DNA of 64,000 nucleotides from Prorocentrum cordatum (GCA_963575745.1 CAUYUJ010016068.1:233264-297263), one strand, 5' to 3'; positions 18,191 through 29,205 are shown, counted from the stretch's first letter. Numbers and translations: made by a program. The notes: generated by a model from the sequence alone, not told the origin.

Positions 18191-18790
18191 ATTTTCCCGT
18201 GCCCGATCGTCCCGATGACTGGGGACAGCGAGGCTGCGGGCGAAGGCAATGGCGGGCTCAAGAAAAACCCGGGCGCGTCGAACAAGAATGCACGGAGCGC
18301 GCGCCATCGTCCCCATCAGCGCACGGCGCAGGTAACGGAGGCTACCCCCGGCAGTGGTGTTGCGGGGTGGCGCGTGCGCGATGCCGTCGTGGCGTCACCC
18401 CGCGGAGGGCCGAATCCTCGGCCACGGATGCCCCCCCCCCGACCCGAATCCACGGAACGGCCCGAAAACCACGGCCCCCGCTGGGGGGGGGGGGGGCCCA
18501 AATGGCATTGTCCGAGGGAGCTGGCGCGCTGGATGTCGAAGCTGGCGGGGCAATGCGGGGGAGGGGTGGGGCGCTCACGACGAATCCCGCACGAGGGGCA
18601 GCAGAAGGCGAAGGACGACGAGGGAAATCCAGGATTGCCGTCATCTCGTAAGGATAGAAAGGGTGAGTTCAGGCACCAGCTTTGGGGCGCAAGCGCCTCG
18701 AAATCCGATCGAGATATCTTCGTCGGGTTCTGGAGGCCGGTAGCGTGCAGGGTTTGCCCAAGCCCCTGAGCTGGGCCTGACCGAAGGACG
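18191..18790. other. No gene seen
   Basis: G+C-rich DNA with homopolymer C and G runs (about 18430 and 18485). Overlapping open frames exist on both strands, but none has a recognisable domain. Confidence 0.4.
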
Positions 18791-18832
18791 ACGAGGGGGA
18801 CGGAGGGAAGGAAAGAGAGAAACTGAGAGAGC

Positions 18833-18865
<33 letters not shown>

Positions 18866-19340
18866 CGCAACAGTTCGGGCGGAGGTGTCCGTCCAGGCGC
18901 GCGGGGTTACACGCGCCCTTCGCGACCACCTCTCGTGGCGGGACGGGCGAAGCACGGAGACGGAGACCGAGGCATAAAGAGATCGAGACGGAGAAAGCAA
19001 CCGCGGTGTACCGTGGAGCAGCGCCAAGAGAGGCAGATGGAGAAGAGATGCGACGAAGGTACGGGGGAACGAACAAGAAAGAGAGAGAGAGAGGGAGTGT
19101 AAGAGAGAGAGAGAGAGAGAACGGGTGGGGAGGGCCAGAGAGGGAGGAAGAGCGCCAAGAGAGGCAGATGGAGAAGAGATGCGACGAAGGTACGAGGGAA
19201 CGAACCATAGAGAGAGAGAGGGAGTGTAAGAGAGAGAGAGAGAGAGCGGGTGGGGAAAGCCAGAGATGGAGGAAGAGCGACAGAGCGAGAGAGAGAGAGG
19301 GAGAAGGAGAGAGAGAGGGGGAGGCCGTGAATCAATCCGA
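18791..19340. repeat. (GA)n-rich region with a 132-bp tandem duplication
   Basis: GAGAGA runs alternate with unique words. A block starting AGCGCCAAGAGAGGCAGATG occurs at 19021 and again at 19150, each followed by GATGCGACGAAGGTACG, a GA run and GGGTGGGGA. Confidence 0.88.
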
Positions 19341-19368
19341 GAGAGACAAGAAGAAAATAATTCCCTAC

Positions 19369-20063
19369 CTAGGCTCGGCTTAGAAAGGTTCTTACCGTGT
19401 TGGCTTAAAGGGCCGGGCAGTGTTCCACGCCCCCGGCGGTTCCCCCAGGCTCCGCCCCGCGGTTCCCCCAGTTACGTCCCCTTAGCGTGGCGTTGCTAAT
19501 CTCATCTTAGCTTAGCTTCTGTCATCTTAGCTTAGCTTAGCTTCATCTTAGCTCAGGTTTTGTCTTAGCTTAGTTTACCTTCATCTTAGCTTCGCTGAGC
19601 TTTAGCATAGCAGAGCACATCATAGCATAGCGTAGTATAGTAATTCCCTACCTAGGCTCTGCCTAGTGTATTAGCTTAGCTTAGCTTAGCTTAGCTTAGC
19701 ATAGCGCAGCGCTGCATTAGCATAGCATAGCATAGCATAACATAGCCGATCATAGCATAACATAGCATAGCATGGCATAACATAGCGCAGCACAACACAG
19801 CATATCATATCACAACATAGCATAGCGCAGCATAACATAGCATAGCATGACATCTCATAGCTTAGCATAGCACAGCGCAGCATGACATAACATATCTTAG
19901 CATATCATAGCATAACATATCATATCATATCGCATAACATAGCATAGTATAGCATATCATAGCAAAGCAAACCATAGCGCAGCATAGCATGGCATGGCAT
20001 AACAAAGCATAGCAACTAATGCTGCTTTCCTAGGGGCTCCAACTTCTAGGTAGGGTCGCACTA
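19369..20063. repeat. Pentanucleotide composite element, copy 1
   Basis: A head (19434-19490) with twice-repeated CGGTTCCCCCAG leads into a long array of TTAGC and ATAGC pentamers. A spacer containing CCTAGGCTCTGCCTAG (a perfect short hairpin) lies at 19650-19665, and the array ends in the tail CAACTAATGCTGCTTTCCTA (about 20013-20032) plus TTCTAGGTAGGG. The outer words CCCTACCTAG (19372) and CTAGGTAGGG (about 20046) are reverse complements, so the block may be bounded by short inverted repeats. Copy 2 lies at 48624-49460. Confidence 0.8.
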
Positions 20064-20445
20064 GGGAAAGTTGCTAAATACAACGAGACGGAGGTGGAGG
20101 GAGAGACGGAGAGAGAGAGAGAGAGAGCTAGACAGAGATGGCGAGACACACGCCCACATACCGATATATACACATATCTACATATACATACAACTGCCTA
20201 CATATACATACACATGTGCCCATACAAAGAGAGCGACAGCTAGACAGAGAGAAATAGAGAGAGGGAGATAACACACAATGAGAGACAGGGAGGAGGGAGA
20301 GAGACACTGCGATCACCAACGCAAATGTGAAGAGTAGAGCAAAAGAAGGGACGAGGGCCGGGATACGCAACACATGTGAGTCGCAGATAACTCCCACAGA
20401 CATGGGATGTGGAGTCGCAGATAACTCCTACGGGCATGATCCTTC
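20064..20445. other. No gene seen; GA- and CATA-rich DNA
   Basis: A GA run lies near 20108-20128 and CATATACATA words at 20155-20220, then purine-rich unique sequence. Confidence 0.45.
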
Positions 20446-20618
20446 CATCATCATGCTCATGGCTGCGATCGTCAGCATCACCATCATCACCAACATCAGC
20501 AACACCACCACCACCATCATCATCTCCAGCAGCAATACCATCACCATCACCATCACCATCATCACCACCACCACCATCACCAGCAGCAATATCATCACCA
20601 TTATCAGCAATAGCAGCG
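20446..20618. repeat. (CAT/CAC/CAG)n microsatellite
   Basis: Imperfect ATC, ACC and AGC triplets over about 170 bases, directly upstream of a 66-bp minisatellite. Confidence 0.85.
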
Positions 20619-20621
20619 GGG

Positions 20622-21010
20622 CTCTCGGCGATACTCGGGGGACCTGAGGATCTGGCGGCCGCGGTATGCAGAGGGGCGTGGAACGGAACTCTCGGGGATA
20701 CTCGGGTGACCTGGGGAACTGGCGGCCGCGGTATGCAGAGGGGCGCGAGGCGGGATTCTCGGGGATACTCAGAAGCCTGGGGATCTGGAAGCCGCTGTAT
20801 GCAGAGGGGCGCGAGGCGGGACTGTCGGGGATACTCAGAAGCCTGGGGCCCTGGCAGCCGCGGTATGCAGAGGGGCGCGAGGCGGGACTCTCGGGGATAC
20901 TCGGTGGGGATCTGGCGGCCGCGGTATGCAAAAAGGCGCCAAACAGGACTCTCGGGGATACTCGGGAACTTTGGGATCTGGCGGCCGCGGCATGCAAGGT
21001 GGGCGAGTCG
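20622..21010. repeat. About 66-bp minisatellite, six units
   Basis: Each unit carries CTCGGGGATACTC, a GCCTGGG-like segment, GGCGGCCGCGGTATGCA and GAGGGGCGCGAGGCGGGA. Units start near 20632, 20691, 20758, 20826, 20891 and 20951, with some length variation. Frames over it are open but repetitive. Confidence 0.88.
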
Positions 21011-21605
21011 GGAGGTCCGTTCATAAAATCTAACGGCCCCAATCAGCCGGGTGGGGAAACATATTCTTTGCGCGGGTTCCCAAACAAACAAAACAACGAC
21101 CGACAAGAACCCAAAGACCGTCTAAGTTCAGAGACCGCTGATTAATTCGTTGGGGAACCCTCACAATGATGAATTATAGTTTTGGTGTGTTTCAACGCTG
21201 TTCCAATTATGTGCTGATTTCCTGCCCAGCGAGCCACAGACCGACTAGGTTCTGGAAGCGATGTGTCTGTCTTGTGAGAACCTCGACGAGGATCCATTCA
21301 TGACCCTCCGTTGCTGGGTTCTCGTTCTGAACATCGCGCTGTTGTCGCCACTCCTCTCTTCCCCCTCCCCCTTCCCTCCTGCATTCTTCCCCACCCTCCC
21401 CTGGTCGGGTTCCCGTTGCGACTACAGCACGGTGGTTTGCAACTACAGCACGGTGGTCTGCAACCTAACCCAACCCGTCTTCTACTCCCCCTCCTCCTCC
21501 TCCTCCTCCTCCTCCTTATCCTCCTCCTCTTGCTCGTCTTCCGCCTCTTCCCCCTCCTGCTCCACCGCCTCATAATCCTACTCCTCCTATTCCCCCTCCT
21601 CCAAA
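21011..21605. other. No gene seen; small (CTC)n patch
   Basis: Unique DNA followed by a CTC-rich patch at about 21487-21600. A short direct repeat, CTACAGCACGGTGGT, occurs at about 21422 and 21440. Confidence 0.45.
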
Positions 21606-21607
21606 CT

Positions 21608-22162
21608 ACTTTTCTCTCCCCTGGTGACGTCCGGGAAATATCCCCCCCTCCGCGCACTGGTTTTTTACACACAGGATTGCCAGGAACCGGGTTTTCGCTT
21701 GGGATTGTTTTCCAAATTCTACTCTCGCTGAAACGCTGGTCTCATTTTTCGGGCTACCGCTCGTTCCGAATCGTGCTCCTGCTGCAACGCTGGCCTCATC
21801 TCCGCGCTTCCGCTCGTTCAGAATCGTACTCCCGCTGCAGCGTTGACGTCATTATTTTCAGCAACATGCCACGGCATGGTGTTCGGTCCTTTCAAATCGG
21901 GCCCACAAATCTAGAAAATGACCCTCCGAAACAAACATCGGAAGTGATTACACATTCGGTGTTGGTTCGTTGATTTTTGGGGCCGCGTGACCCCCCCGAA
22001 AAAAAATGGAGCGTCGCCACGCCATGATATGTCAGGCTGCGCGTTGGTCTTCAACACCATGCTATGCGAAGTCCTGCTACGACGTCCGATTGTGCGAATA
22101 AAGAAAAGATCTACGCCATGGTAAGGGATGGGATGGAGGGGTAGGACGTCAGATATGACGTG
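21608..22162. repeat. Dispersed repeat, copy 1 (relative at 53023-53960)
   Basis: Begins near CTCTCCCCTGGTGACGTCCG and ends near GATCTACGCCATGGTAAGGG plus about 60 bases. It contains three tandem copies of a roughly 45-bp word around CCGCTCGTTCCGAATCGTGC and CTGCAACGCTGG. Both copies share the same order of blocks, but copy 2 is longer in its last third. No ORF of interest. Confidence 0.8.
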
Positions 22163-23140
22163 AGCGCACCTGGCTTGTCTGTCTTTTTCTCCTCCTCCTC
22201 CTCCTCCTTTCGGGAGCTGCGAAATGCGAAACCGTCACCACGTTCGTGGGTTCTTGGGAGGTCCGGCGGATGCCGTTGGGATCTCGCGGTTCCCTGGGGG
22301 GCTACGAAATTCGAAACTGTCAATACTGTCGTAAGCTCCTGGGCGGTCCAGCGGCGTGGGGTTACACGCGGGTCCAGCGGAAGCTGTCGCCACTGTTGTG
22401 GGCCCCTGGGGTCAAGCGGGGTGGAGTTACACGCTGGAAAAAAACGAGACTTCGCGGTTCTCTGTTGAATGACGACTTATGCGAATCAGAAATAGGTTTG
22501 CCCCTGTCGGCTGCGAACTGCGGAACTATCGACACGTTCGTGGGATCCTGGGGGTCCAGCTGAATGACGCTTTACGCAAACAGAATGAGACCTCGCCGCC
22601 CCTCAGGGGCCGCGACCTGTGAAACTTTCGCAGCTCGCAGATCGCAGCGCGATGGGGCGACGCGCAGCGCACGGCGCCGTCTGGTGTCCATGCCGCATCC
22701 TCTCGTCAACTGCCTCTTGACGGTAAGACACTCGCACACTTGCTGCACTCAGCGCAGGGCGCTGTTCTGGAATAGCGCGCATGGCGCTGTTCTGCACTGC
22801 AATCGTAGCGCGCGGTGACGCCAGTTCCGTTCATCATTTGTCCAGTTCTCCCTTCTCCGTGTTTTTCTGCACGAGTCGTTCTGCTTATTTCATCTGCTCG
22901 TTGCCGCTTCCTGCCAATTCTGTGGATCGCAAGGTTGATGCCGCGATTGGGGAACATTATACTGTGGCCCTGGCGTTCTTTTGCGAATATTTCAAAAGTG
23001 CGGCGCGTCTTCAAATTATATGTTTGTACTGTAAAGTCCTATGTACAATCACCTCATGCAAGGTTCGGGTGCGCCCCGGGGTAATATGATTTGCTTGGTC
23101 TGTGCGATACCCCATGGCTTCAGGGTTCCTACGGGTACTT
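22163..23140. other. Degenerate ~90-bp minisatellite, then unique DNA
   Basis: Between about 22210 and 22610 a loose repeat recurs: CTGCGAAATGCGAAAC, CACGTTCGTGGG, TCCTGGG and GTCCAG. From 22640 to 23140 the sequence is unique and less G+C rich with no recognisable gene. Confidence 0.5.
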
Positions 23141-23146
23141 TTCACG

Positions 23147-23189
23147 ACGACGACGACGACGACGACGACGACTACTACTACTACTGCGA

Positions 23190-23265
<76 letters not shown>

Positions 23266-23377
23266 GACTACTACTACGACTACTACTACGACTACTACTA
23301 CTACTACTACACTACTACTACTACTACTACTACTACTACGACTACTACTACTACTACGACTACTACTACTACTACTA

Positions 23378-23409
<32 letters not shown>

Positions 23410-23478
23410 ACGACTACGACTACGACTACGACTACGACTACGACTACGACTACGACTACGACTACGACTACGACTACG

Positions 23479-23516
<38 letters not shown>

Positions 23517-23565
23517 GACTACCACTACTACTACTGCCACCACCACCATCACTACCTCTTCAACT
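23147..23565. repeat. (ACT/ACG)n microsatellite, about 420 bp
   Basis: Starts as (CGA)n, becomes (CTA)n, then a long perfect (CGACTA)n hexamer block at about 23388-23482, then (CTA)n and (CCA)n. Its frames (poly-Thr, poly-Tyr-Asp, poly-Leu-Arg and, on the reverse strand, poly-Val) are artefacts. Confidence 0.95.
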
Positions 23566-23779
23566 GTCGATGGTGAACATAAAAACGCGCATGTCATGAA
23601 AATTGCCTCGCGCCTGCGCGTATCACCATGCTGACCTCTGCGCCTGCGTCTGTCATGGAACTCTTGAGCTTCAAGCACGGAGGCGGCAGTGCGCCAATGT
23701 GGGCGGCATGAGCGGCGCGGGCCGCGAGGCAACACCTGCTGCAGTCGAGCTGGTGTGGGCCAAAATGTCAACAATTCTG

Positions 23780-24545
23780 GCTGGCACGCCTGCCACGCTT
23801 TCCGACCGTGACACGCATAGAGACCGCGGTGAGGGGCCACCCTCTGCGCACCCCCTCGGGTGTCGAGAAACTGCCAGGCCTGCCACGCCTTCCGACAGTG
23901 GCACACATAACAATCACGATGAGGGACCCCCCCCACCCTGCGCTCCCCCTGTGGCGAGTTCCATCCCTGGCACGCATGAGGACCGCGGTGAGGGGCCAAC
24001 CCTGCGAACCCCCTCTGGTGTTGAGTGCGTGCCGCGCCTGTCACGCCTCCCGACCCTTGCACGCATAAGGACCGCGGTGAGGGACCACCCCTGCGAACCC
24101 CCTATGGTGTCGAGTATGTCCACGCCTGCCACACTTTCCGACCCTGGTACGCATGGAGAACGCAGTGAGAAACCACCCCCCGCGCACCCCATGTGGTGCC
24201 GAGACAGTGCCACCCCTCCCACTCCTTCCGTTCCTGGTGCACATTAAAAAAAAAAAACGCGGGGGGAACCACCCTCTGTGAACCCCCTCTGGTGTCGAGA
24301 AAATACCACGCCTTCAATGCGTTCCTAACCTGGCACGCATAAAAAAACAGCGGTGAGAGACCACCCCCTACGCACCCCCTTCTAATGTCGAGAACCTGCC
24401 ACGACTCCCACGTTTTCCGACCCTGGCACGCATAGAGGCCGCGGTGAGGGACCATCCCCTGCGCACCCCCTGTAGTGTCGAGAGGTTGCCACACCTGCCA
24501 AGCCTTCCGACCATGGCACTCATAGAGGCCGCGGTGCGGGACCAC
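23780..24545. repeat. About 88-90 bp minisatellite, nine units
   Basis: The anchor CGCATAGAGACCGCGGTGAG or close variants recurs near 23813, 23905, 23975, 24062, 24152, 24240, 24338, 24430 and 24520. Between anchors lie CACCCCCTGCGCACCCCCT, TGTCGAGAA and CCACGCCTTCCGACCCTGGC. The units differ by about 10-25 percent, so it is an older array. It is not related in sequence to the 90-bp composite arrays. Confidence 0.88.
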
Positions 24546-25695
24546 GTGCGCATGTCTGGCGCGGGTGCGGCGCGGGTGGGAAGAAGGCCAGAACCTCACT
24601 TAGCATGTGGGGAAAAAGGGAAATTAGCAAACCCCTCTCCGAAAGGGAGCAAGGTGGAAACTGGAAGAATAGATGCCGCAAACCACCTTAGCCAAGAGGG
24701 CTGGTGGAATTGCTCCCCGTCTAAGTTTCCTTCTCATCGTCTTCCTCCTCCTCCCCAATTCTCACTTCAACCCTCCGCCTATCCTCCTCCCACTTCTACC
24801 CTGGGCTCCCCCGTGCATGTATCTCCCGTGGCCAAGTCCAAGGAGCCCACCCACCCATGTTGAGACAGGGGTAATGGCAAAACAGAGGAACAAACAAGGG
24901 AGGCGCGAATGAAAGCTCTACCTATCGCCCGTCTCCGACTCCGCGTCTACTCCATCCCTGGTGAACAATTGTCCCTCCTTGTTGCATGCCTGTCGCTACT
25001 GCATCATGCTGACTCGAAGCGGAAACAAGTCGCCCGTTAACGTGCCACTTCATGCCGCCCAAGAAATTTGGAGACCTCAAAGGCACAGGCACAGACAAAT
25101 GCGGTGGATAGAGAGAGAGAGAGTGGTACAGAGAGGCAGGCCCAGAGGGGAAATCATCGAAACCAATAGATCAAACGCCGCCGACAACAAATGCGGACGC
25201 CTCCGGATGGGTCGACAATGCAGGAAGCAGGCCACATGTATGCGCAGAGATAGAGACCACCTGCGGGAAGTTGCGCACGGCTTGTTCCCCGAATCACATA
25301 TTGCGTAGATGGACCGCTCCCGCATTTCGGCTGCCAGATCCAGAACGCAAGAGCAAGGAAAAGCGGAGTAGGACATGCGCCTGGCCAAGGAGGCGGAAGG
25401 GAGAGAGGATGAATCAGGTGGAGCAAGGGGGTCGAAGGAAGAGGGGGAATGAGACAGGAGGAAGAGTGATCGAGGAAGGACGCTGGGAGGAGAAACACAT
25501 ACGGAAATATGAGAACGGACGAAACATGAGAAAAAAGAAATGAGTAAGGAGTAAGGAGACAGGATAACTTAGGAAAGATCAGCGCCTCTGGCAAAGCATC
25601 GCTTCTGTGAGATTGACCGCTCCCAGACCTCTCGACCTTGTAAGGAGGGAGGGGGAAGTGAAGGAGGAACAAACCATGTAAGTTGTTGCAGTGGA
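24546..25695. other. No gene seen
   Basis: Pyrimidine-rich at 24730-24830, with a GA run at about 25110 and purine-rich DNA at 25380-25560. Both strands carry medium-length frames of low complexity and no domain. Confidence 0.45.
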
Positions 25696-25699
25696 GGTT

Positions 25700-25922
25700 T
25701 AAACTATGCGGCGTCAGTTAAGCGATGTGAAATACGGTGTGCGAGCTATGCTATGTGAGCTACATTGTGTGAGCTATGTGGTGTGCGATACGTGAGGTGA
25801 GCCATGTCGTGAGAGCTGTGCGCGGCAAGCTGTGCTGTTCACTATTGATGTGGAACCTATGCGGCCTGAGCTGTGTGGTGAGAGCTATGCGGTGCAAGCT
25901 GTGCTGTTCACTGTGCTGACAC
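25700..25922. repeat. GAGCTATG-type short tandem repeat with an internal duplication
   Basis: Words such as GTGAGCTATG and GTGAGCTACA recur every 15-25 bases. A longer unit ending CAAGCTGTGCTGTTCACT occurs at about 25827 and again at about 25894. Confidence 0.75.
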
Positions 25923-26099
25923 GAGCGCCCGCTCGGGACCGGCCAAGAGGGGGGTGTCCAAGAGGGGGGGGTGCAAATCATGACCGGCGGCACGTGCGCG
26001 GCCCAGCGGGGGGGCCAGGGACGTAATAAAAAATAAGACGAGACGCCGCGAAATCCGGGGAGATATCATGGCCTACGCCATGATATCCACCCCCCCCTA

Positions 26100-26475
26100 G
26101 TCATCACCCCCCTCTCTTCCGCCCCCGACCCGCGCGGCGCCCACGACGGGCACCGGGCCGAACCCTCGGCGCAGCCGCCCCCATGGCACGGCGCGCCCCC
26201 CCCCCCCCCCCCAGCGGGGGGCCCACACGAGCGCCCGCGCGGCGCCCACAACGGGCACCGGGCCGAACCCTCGGCGCAGCCGCCCCCCCGCCCACGGCGC
26301 GCCCACGAGGCGCCCACCGAGGCGCCCGCGGGCAAGCGCCCCGGGCGACGCCCCGGCGGGCGCCCCCCGCCCCCCCATGCGCGGGGCGGGCGCCCGCGGG
26401 GCGCCACGAGGCGCGGGCACGAGGCGAGTCCCCGGCGTAGCCCCCCCCCCAGCGGGGGGGCGCCCACGAGCGCCC
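26100..26475. repeat. Very C-rich region with ~107-bp duplicated block
   Basis: Blocks beginning GCGCCCACGACGGGCACCGG (about 26136) and GCGCCCACAACGGGCACCGG (about 26243) share the following 40 bases. C homopolymers of 10 or more are present, so base counts here are prone to sequencing error. Confidence 0.75.
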
Positions 26476-26490
26476 ACGAGGCGCCCACGG

Positions 26491-26618
26491 GGCATCGCTC
26501 GGACGTCCACTCCCCGTGTTTTTTTTTTTTGTCGGCTTCGTGTTTTGTTCGCCAGATGATCAAGGGTGCTCCTCGATGGTCCTCGCCGAGGGAACAATGC
26601 ACACGTCCGAGCGATGCC
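26491..26618. mobile_element. MITE family B, copy 1 (128 bp)
   Basis: Begins GGCATCGCTCGGACGT and ends ACGTCCGAGCGATGCC, a perfect 16-bp terminal inverted repeat. The interior carries GCTCCTCGATGGTCCTCGCC, shared by copies at 28513 and 52606. There is a T homopolymer at about 26519. No ORF. Confidence 0.9.
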
Positions 26619-27417
26619 AAGCCCACGGGCGGGCACCGCACCAGGCGAATCTGCGGCTCCCCGCCCCGCCCCCCCCACGGGCGGCGGCCGCGGGGCGCCC
26701 GTCCGGCGGGCATCCGGCGGACCCCCCCGGCGTGCCCGTCCAATTCCTTGAGCAGGCAGGCGATGTTCTGGGAACACATATAAGACACCCTGGGTGCCAG
26801 CGCTGCTTCAGGAAAGCATATGCCACAGACTTGTCGCTACTCCTCCGAGTGTTACGTGCTCGCCAGTATTCTGCACGATCCCCCATTTTATCTTGCAAGC
26901 AGTAGTATGCAAGCCAATCCTGGTTTCGATGCCCCTTTCACCCCTATGAGATGGCACGATGAGTGCGTAAAGTGTAAATGTGTGTGTGCGTATATGTGTG
27001 AGTGCGCATACGTGTGAGTGAGTCTGAGTGCGACAGAGCCTGAGCGAGAGCGATCGGACATGTGAGCCACTTAATATGATGCAAATTGAAGAAGGCGGGA
27101 GTGAGGGTGAGGCGGAAGCATCCCATGAATATATATATATATATAACACGGGGAATGACTACCTTCGACCTTCAGAATTCGAACTTCGATCCCGGACAAG
27201 GAAGGACTAAGAGGCAACTGAAGCCCGATGGAGGGGCCACTGAGCCAGGTAAGCCCAGATACAGCCCAGGATCCGGCCAGATTGTGTAGACCGGATGGCT
27301 CGGGAATGGCCGGGATTGCACCACCGCTCGGCCAGATTAGGCCATCTTGCGACCACTGATATACCAGCGCCGATGCTGAATGGAACCGCCCAGGAGTTGC
27401 ACCTTAGGGTCGGGGTA
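26619..27417. other. No gene seen
   Basis: C-rich, then unique DNA, with GTGTGTG-like words at 26970-27020 and a short (TA)n at about 27129-27146. The word ACCAGCGCCGATGCTGAATG (27363) also lies upstream of MITE A copy 5 (54604). Confidence 0.45.
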
Positions 27418-27584
27418 CAGTTGGGGCGTCGACCCCAGGAACCCTAAATAAGGCACGAGGCCCCTTTTTCTCCATAAGTCAAACTTCGATTTAGCATCGA
27501 AAACCTGAGGAAAACCCATGGCAAAGCGTAGAACAATCCAGGAACACCGAGCCCCTCCCCAACGAACAAGGTTCCTTCTTCAGC
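27418..27584. mobile_element. MITE family A, copy 2, 3' end missing
   Basis: Starts after TA (27416-27417) with CAGTTGGGGCGTCGAC and follows the family consensus as far as GGTTCCTTCTTCAGC, where it stops abruptly at the left end of the family E element. The terminal GCCCCGACTG is lost, so the family E insertion or an associated deletion removed it. Confidence 0.85.
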
Positions 27585-27587
27585 TTT

Positions 27588-27794
27588 GGACGCCCGAAAT
27601 GGGTACCGAAAAAATGGGTACAATGCCCAGCAGCAAATGCTGTCCCAAACCAACAGCGGCCGCTGTTGGGCAGGCGGCCTCCTGTCTCGAATGGACGCAG
27701 GCCGCGGCGGCGTGGACAGCGAATCCTGTTCAGAATGAACAAGAACTGCTGTTGGGCATCGTACCCATTCTTTCCGTGCCCATTCCGGGCGTCC
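27588..27794. mobile_element. MITE family E (207 bp, ~48-bp terminal inverted repeats)
   Basis: The left end runs GGACGCCCGAAATGGGTACC and on to about 27635. The reverse complement of the right end runs GGACGCCCGGAATGGGCACG, and the two match over about 48 bp with few differences. The interior has the perfect palindrome CCAACAGCGGCCGCTGTTGG. Nested against the 3' end of MITE A copy 2. Confidence 0.88.
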
Positions 27795-28512
27795 AGAGTA
27801 TTTTGCTCAGAATGTCGCTGCGGCAGCCCCGGCGACACGCTGCAGCCTGCTCGCGGAGCTCGTGCAGGCTGGGCAGATCTCGGGCCGCTCCGCTCGGGCG
27901 CCGCGGGTCGCGCCGCGGCGCGGTGGGCCCGAACCGGCGGCCTCCACACGCTGCGCCAGAGCTCCCGACCTTGGAATGAAGGAGGGGGCCCCACGACACA
28001 CGAATAAAGACGCACAGATAGAAATACCCCCCATACTTTTGTCCCAGATTTTCGGGGTCTCTGTCTTCCCCCCACTGCCCATCTGTTCCCATACTTCCTC
28101 CTGGGAGGCGACGATGGATTGTGTCTTTGTTGTTCCCCTCGTGAATGAAGGAGGACCACTGGCCTTTCTTCCAGGTCTGCGAGCGGGCCGCCATTAACAG
28201 CTCCTCGGCGGAACCGGACACACCGAGGAATTGCTCACGGGGGGCACCCTTTGCTTGGGGAGCCCCCAGCTCGTGCTGGGCGCAGATCCAGCAGCTCGCA
28301 CAGGGTCGAGCAGCTCACTGCACTCTGAAACCTGCAACGCCGTGGGGGCCTCCGATGGAGACATCCCTGGCAGAATTGCTTGTAAGATGGCCTGCTTGCG
28401 AGCGACTGCCAAATGTATTGGACAATGCGGATCATCATCCTCTAGCACGGGCACACGGTCGTGAACGCGATCTCCCTCAAGGCGCGCGCTTGTCCTCCAC
28501 GGAGCCCAACTT
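27795..28512. other. No gene seen
   Basis: G+C-rich unique DNA; open frames on both strands lack any domain. Confidence 0.4.
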
Positions 28513-28638
28513 GCCATCGCTCGGACGTCAATGCCCCGTGTCTGTTTCAATGCCATGCGCGCTCTCTTTCGCAAGATGTTCCAGGATGCTCCTCGATGGT
28601 CCTCGCCGAGGAAGCACTGCACACGTCCGAGCGATGCC
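28513..28638. mobile_element. MITE family B, copy 2 (126 bp)
   Basis: GCCATCGCTCGGACGTC at the left and ACACGTCCGAGCGATGCC at the right, with the shared GCTCCTCGATGGTCCTCGCC interior. The middle third differs from copy 1. Confidence 0.88.
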
Positions 28639-28797
28639 AAGCCCAGGAACCCTTCCGAGCCCGGCTGCGGCAGACTGGCGGCGCCAGGGCAAGCAACTCC
28701 ACGTGCGTGCCAGAAAGCCTAGCACCCAGGTCATCGCAGATTGAACCCGGCGGGTCGGCGGCGCGCCCGGGGGGCGGGGGGAAGGCCTCCTCGCGCT

Positions 28798-29205
28798 CTT
28801 CATCCTCCTCCTCGCGCTCCTCCTCCTCCTCCTCCTCCTCCTCCTCCTCCTCCTCCTCCTCCTCCTCCTCCTCCTCCTCCTCCTCGCGTTCGGGAGAGGA
28901 GGAGGAGAGGGAGGAGGATGAGGAGGAGGAGGAGGAGGAGGAGAAGGAGGTGAAGGAGGAGGGAAGGAGGAGGAGGAGGTGGAGGAGGAGGTGAAGGAGG
29001 AGGTGAAGGAGGAGGAGGAGGTGAAGGAGGAGGAGGTGGAGGGGGAGAGAGGAGGAGGAGGAGAGGAGGTGAAGGAGGAGGAGGAGGAGGAGGTGAAGGA
29101 GGAGGTGAAGGAGGAGGAGGAGGAGGAGGAGGAGGAGGTGAAGGAGGAGGAGGAGGAGGAGGAGGAGGTGAAGGAGGAGGACGAGGAGGAAGAGAGTTCC
29201 GGGCG
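28798..29205. repeat. (CTC)n switching to (GAG)n: large self-complementary repeat
   Basis: Pyrimidine triplets run 28798-28886, then after about ten bases (GCGTTCGGGA) purine triplets (GGA, with GGTGAA interruptions) run to about 29200. Because the strand sense flips, the two halves can pair as a hairpin of up to about 85 bp. Confidence 0.93.

Noticed and set aside
23041-23634. Thr/Tyr/Asp-rich repeat proteins
   Set aside because: Entirely explained by the (ACT/ACG)n microsatellite.
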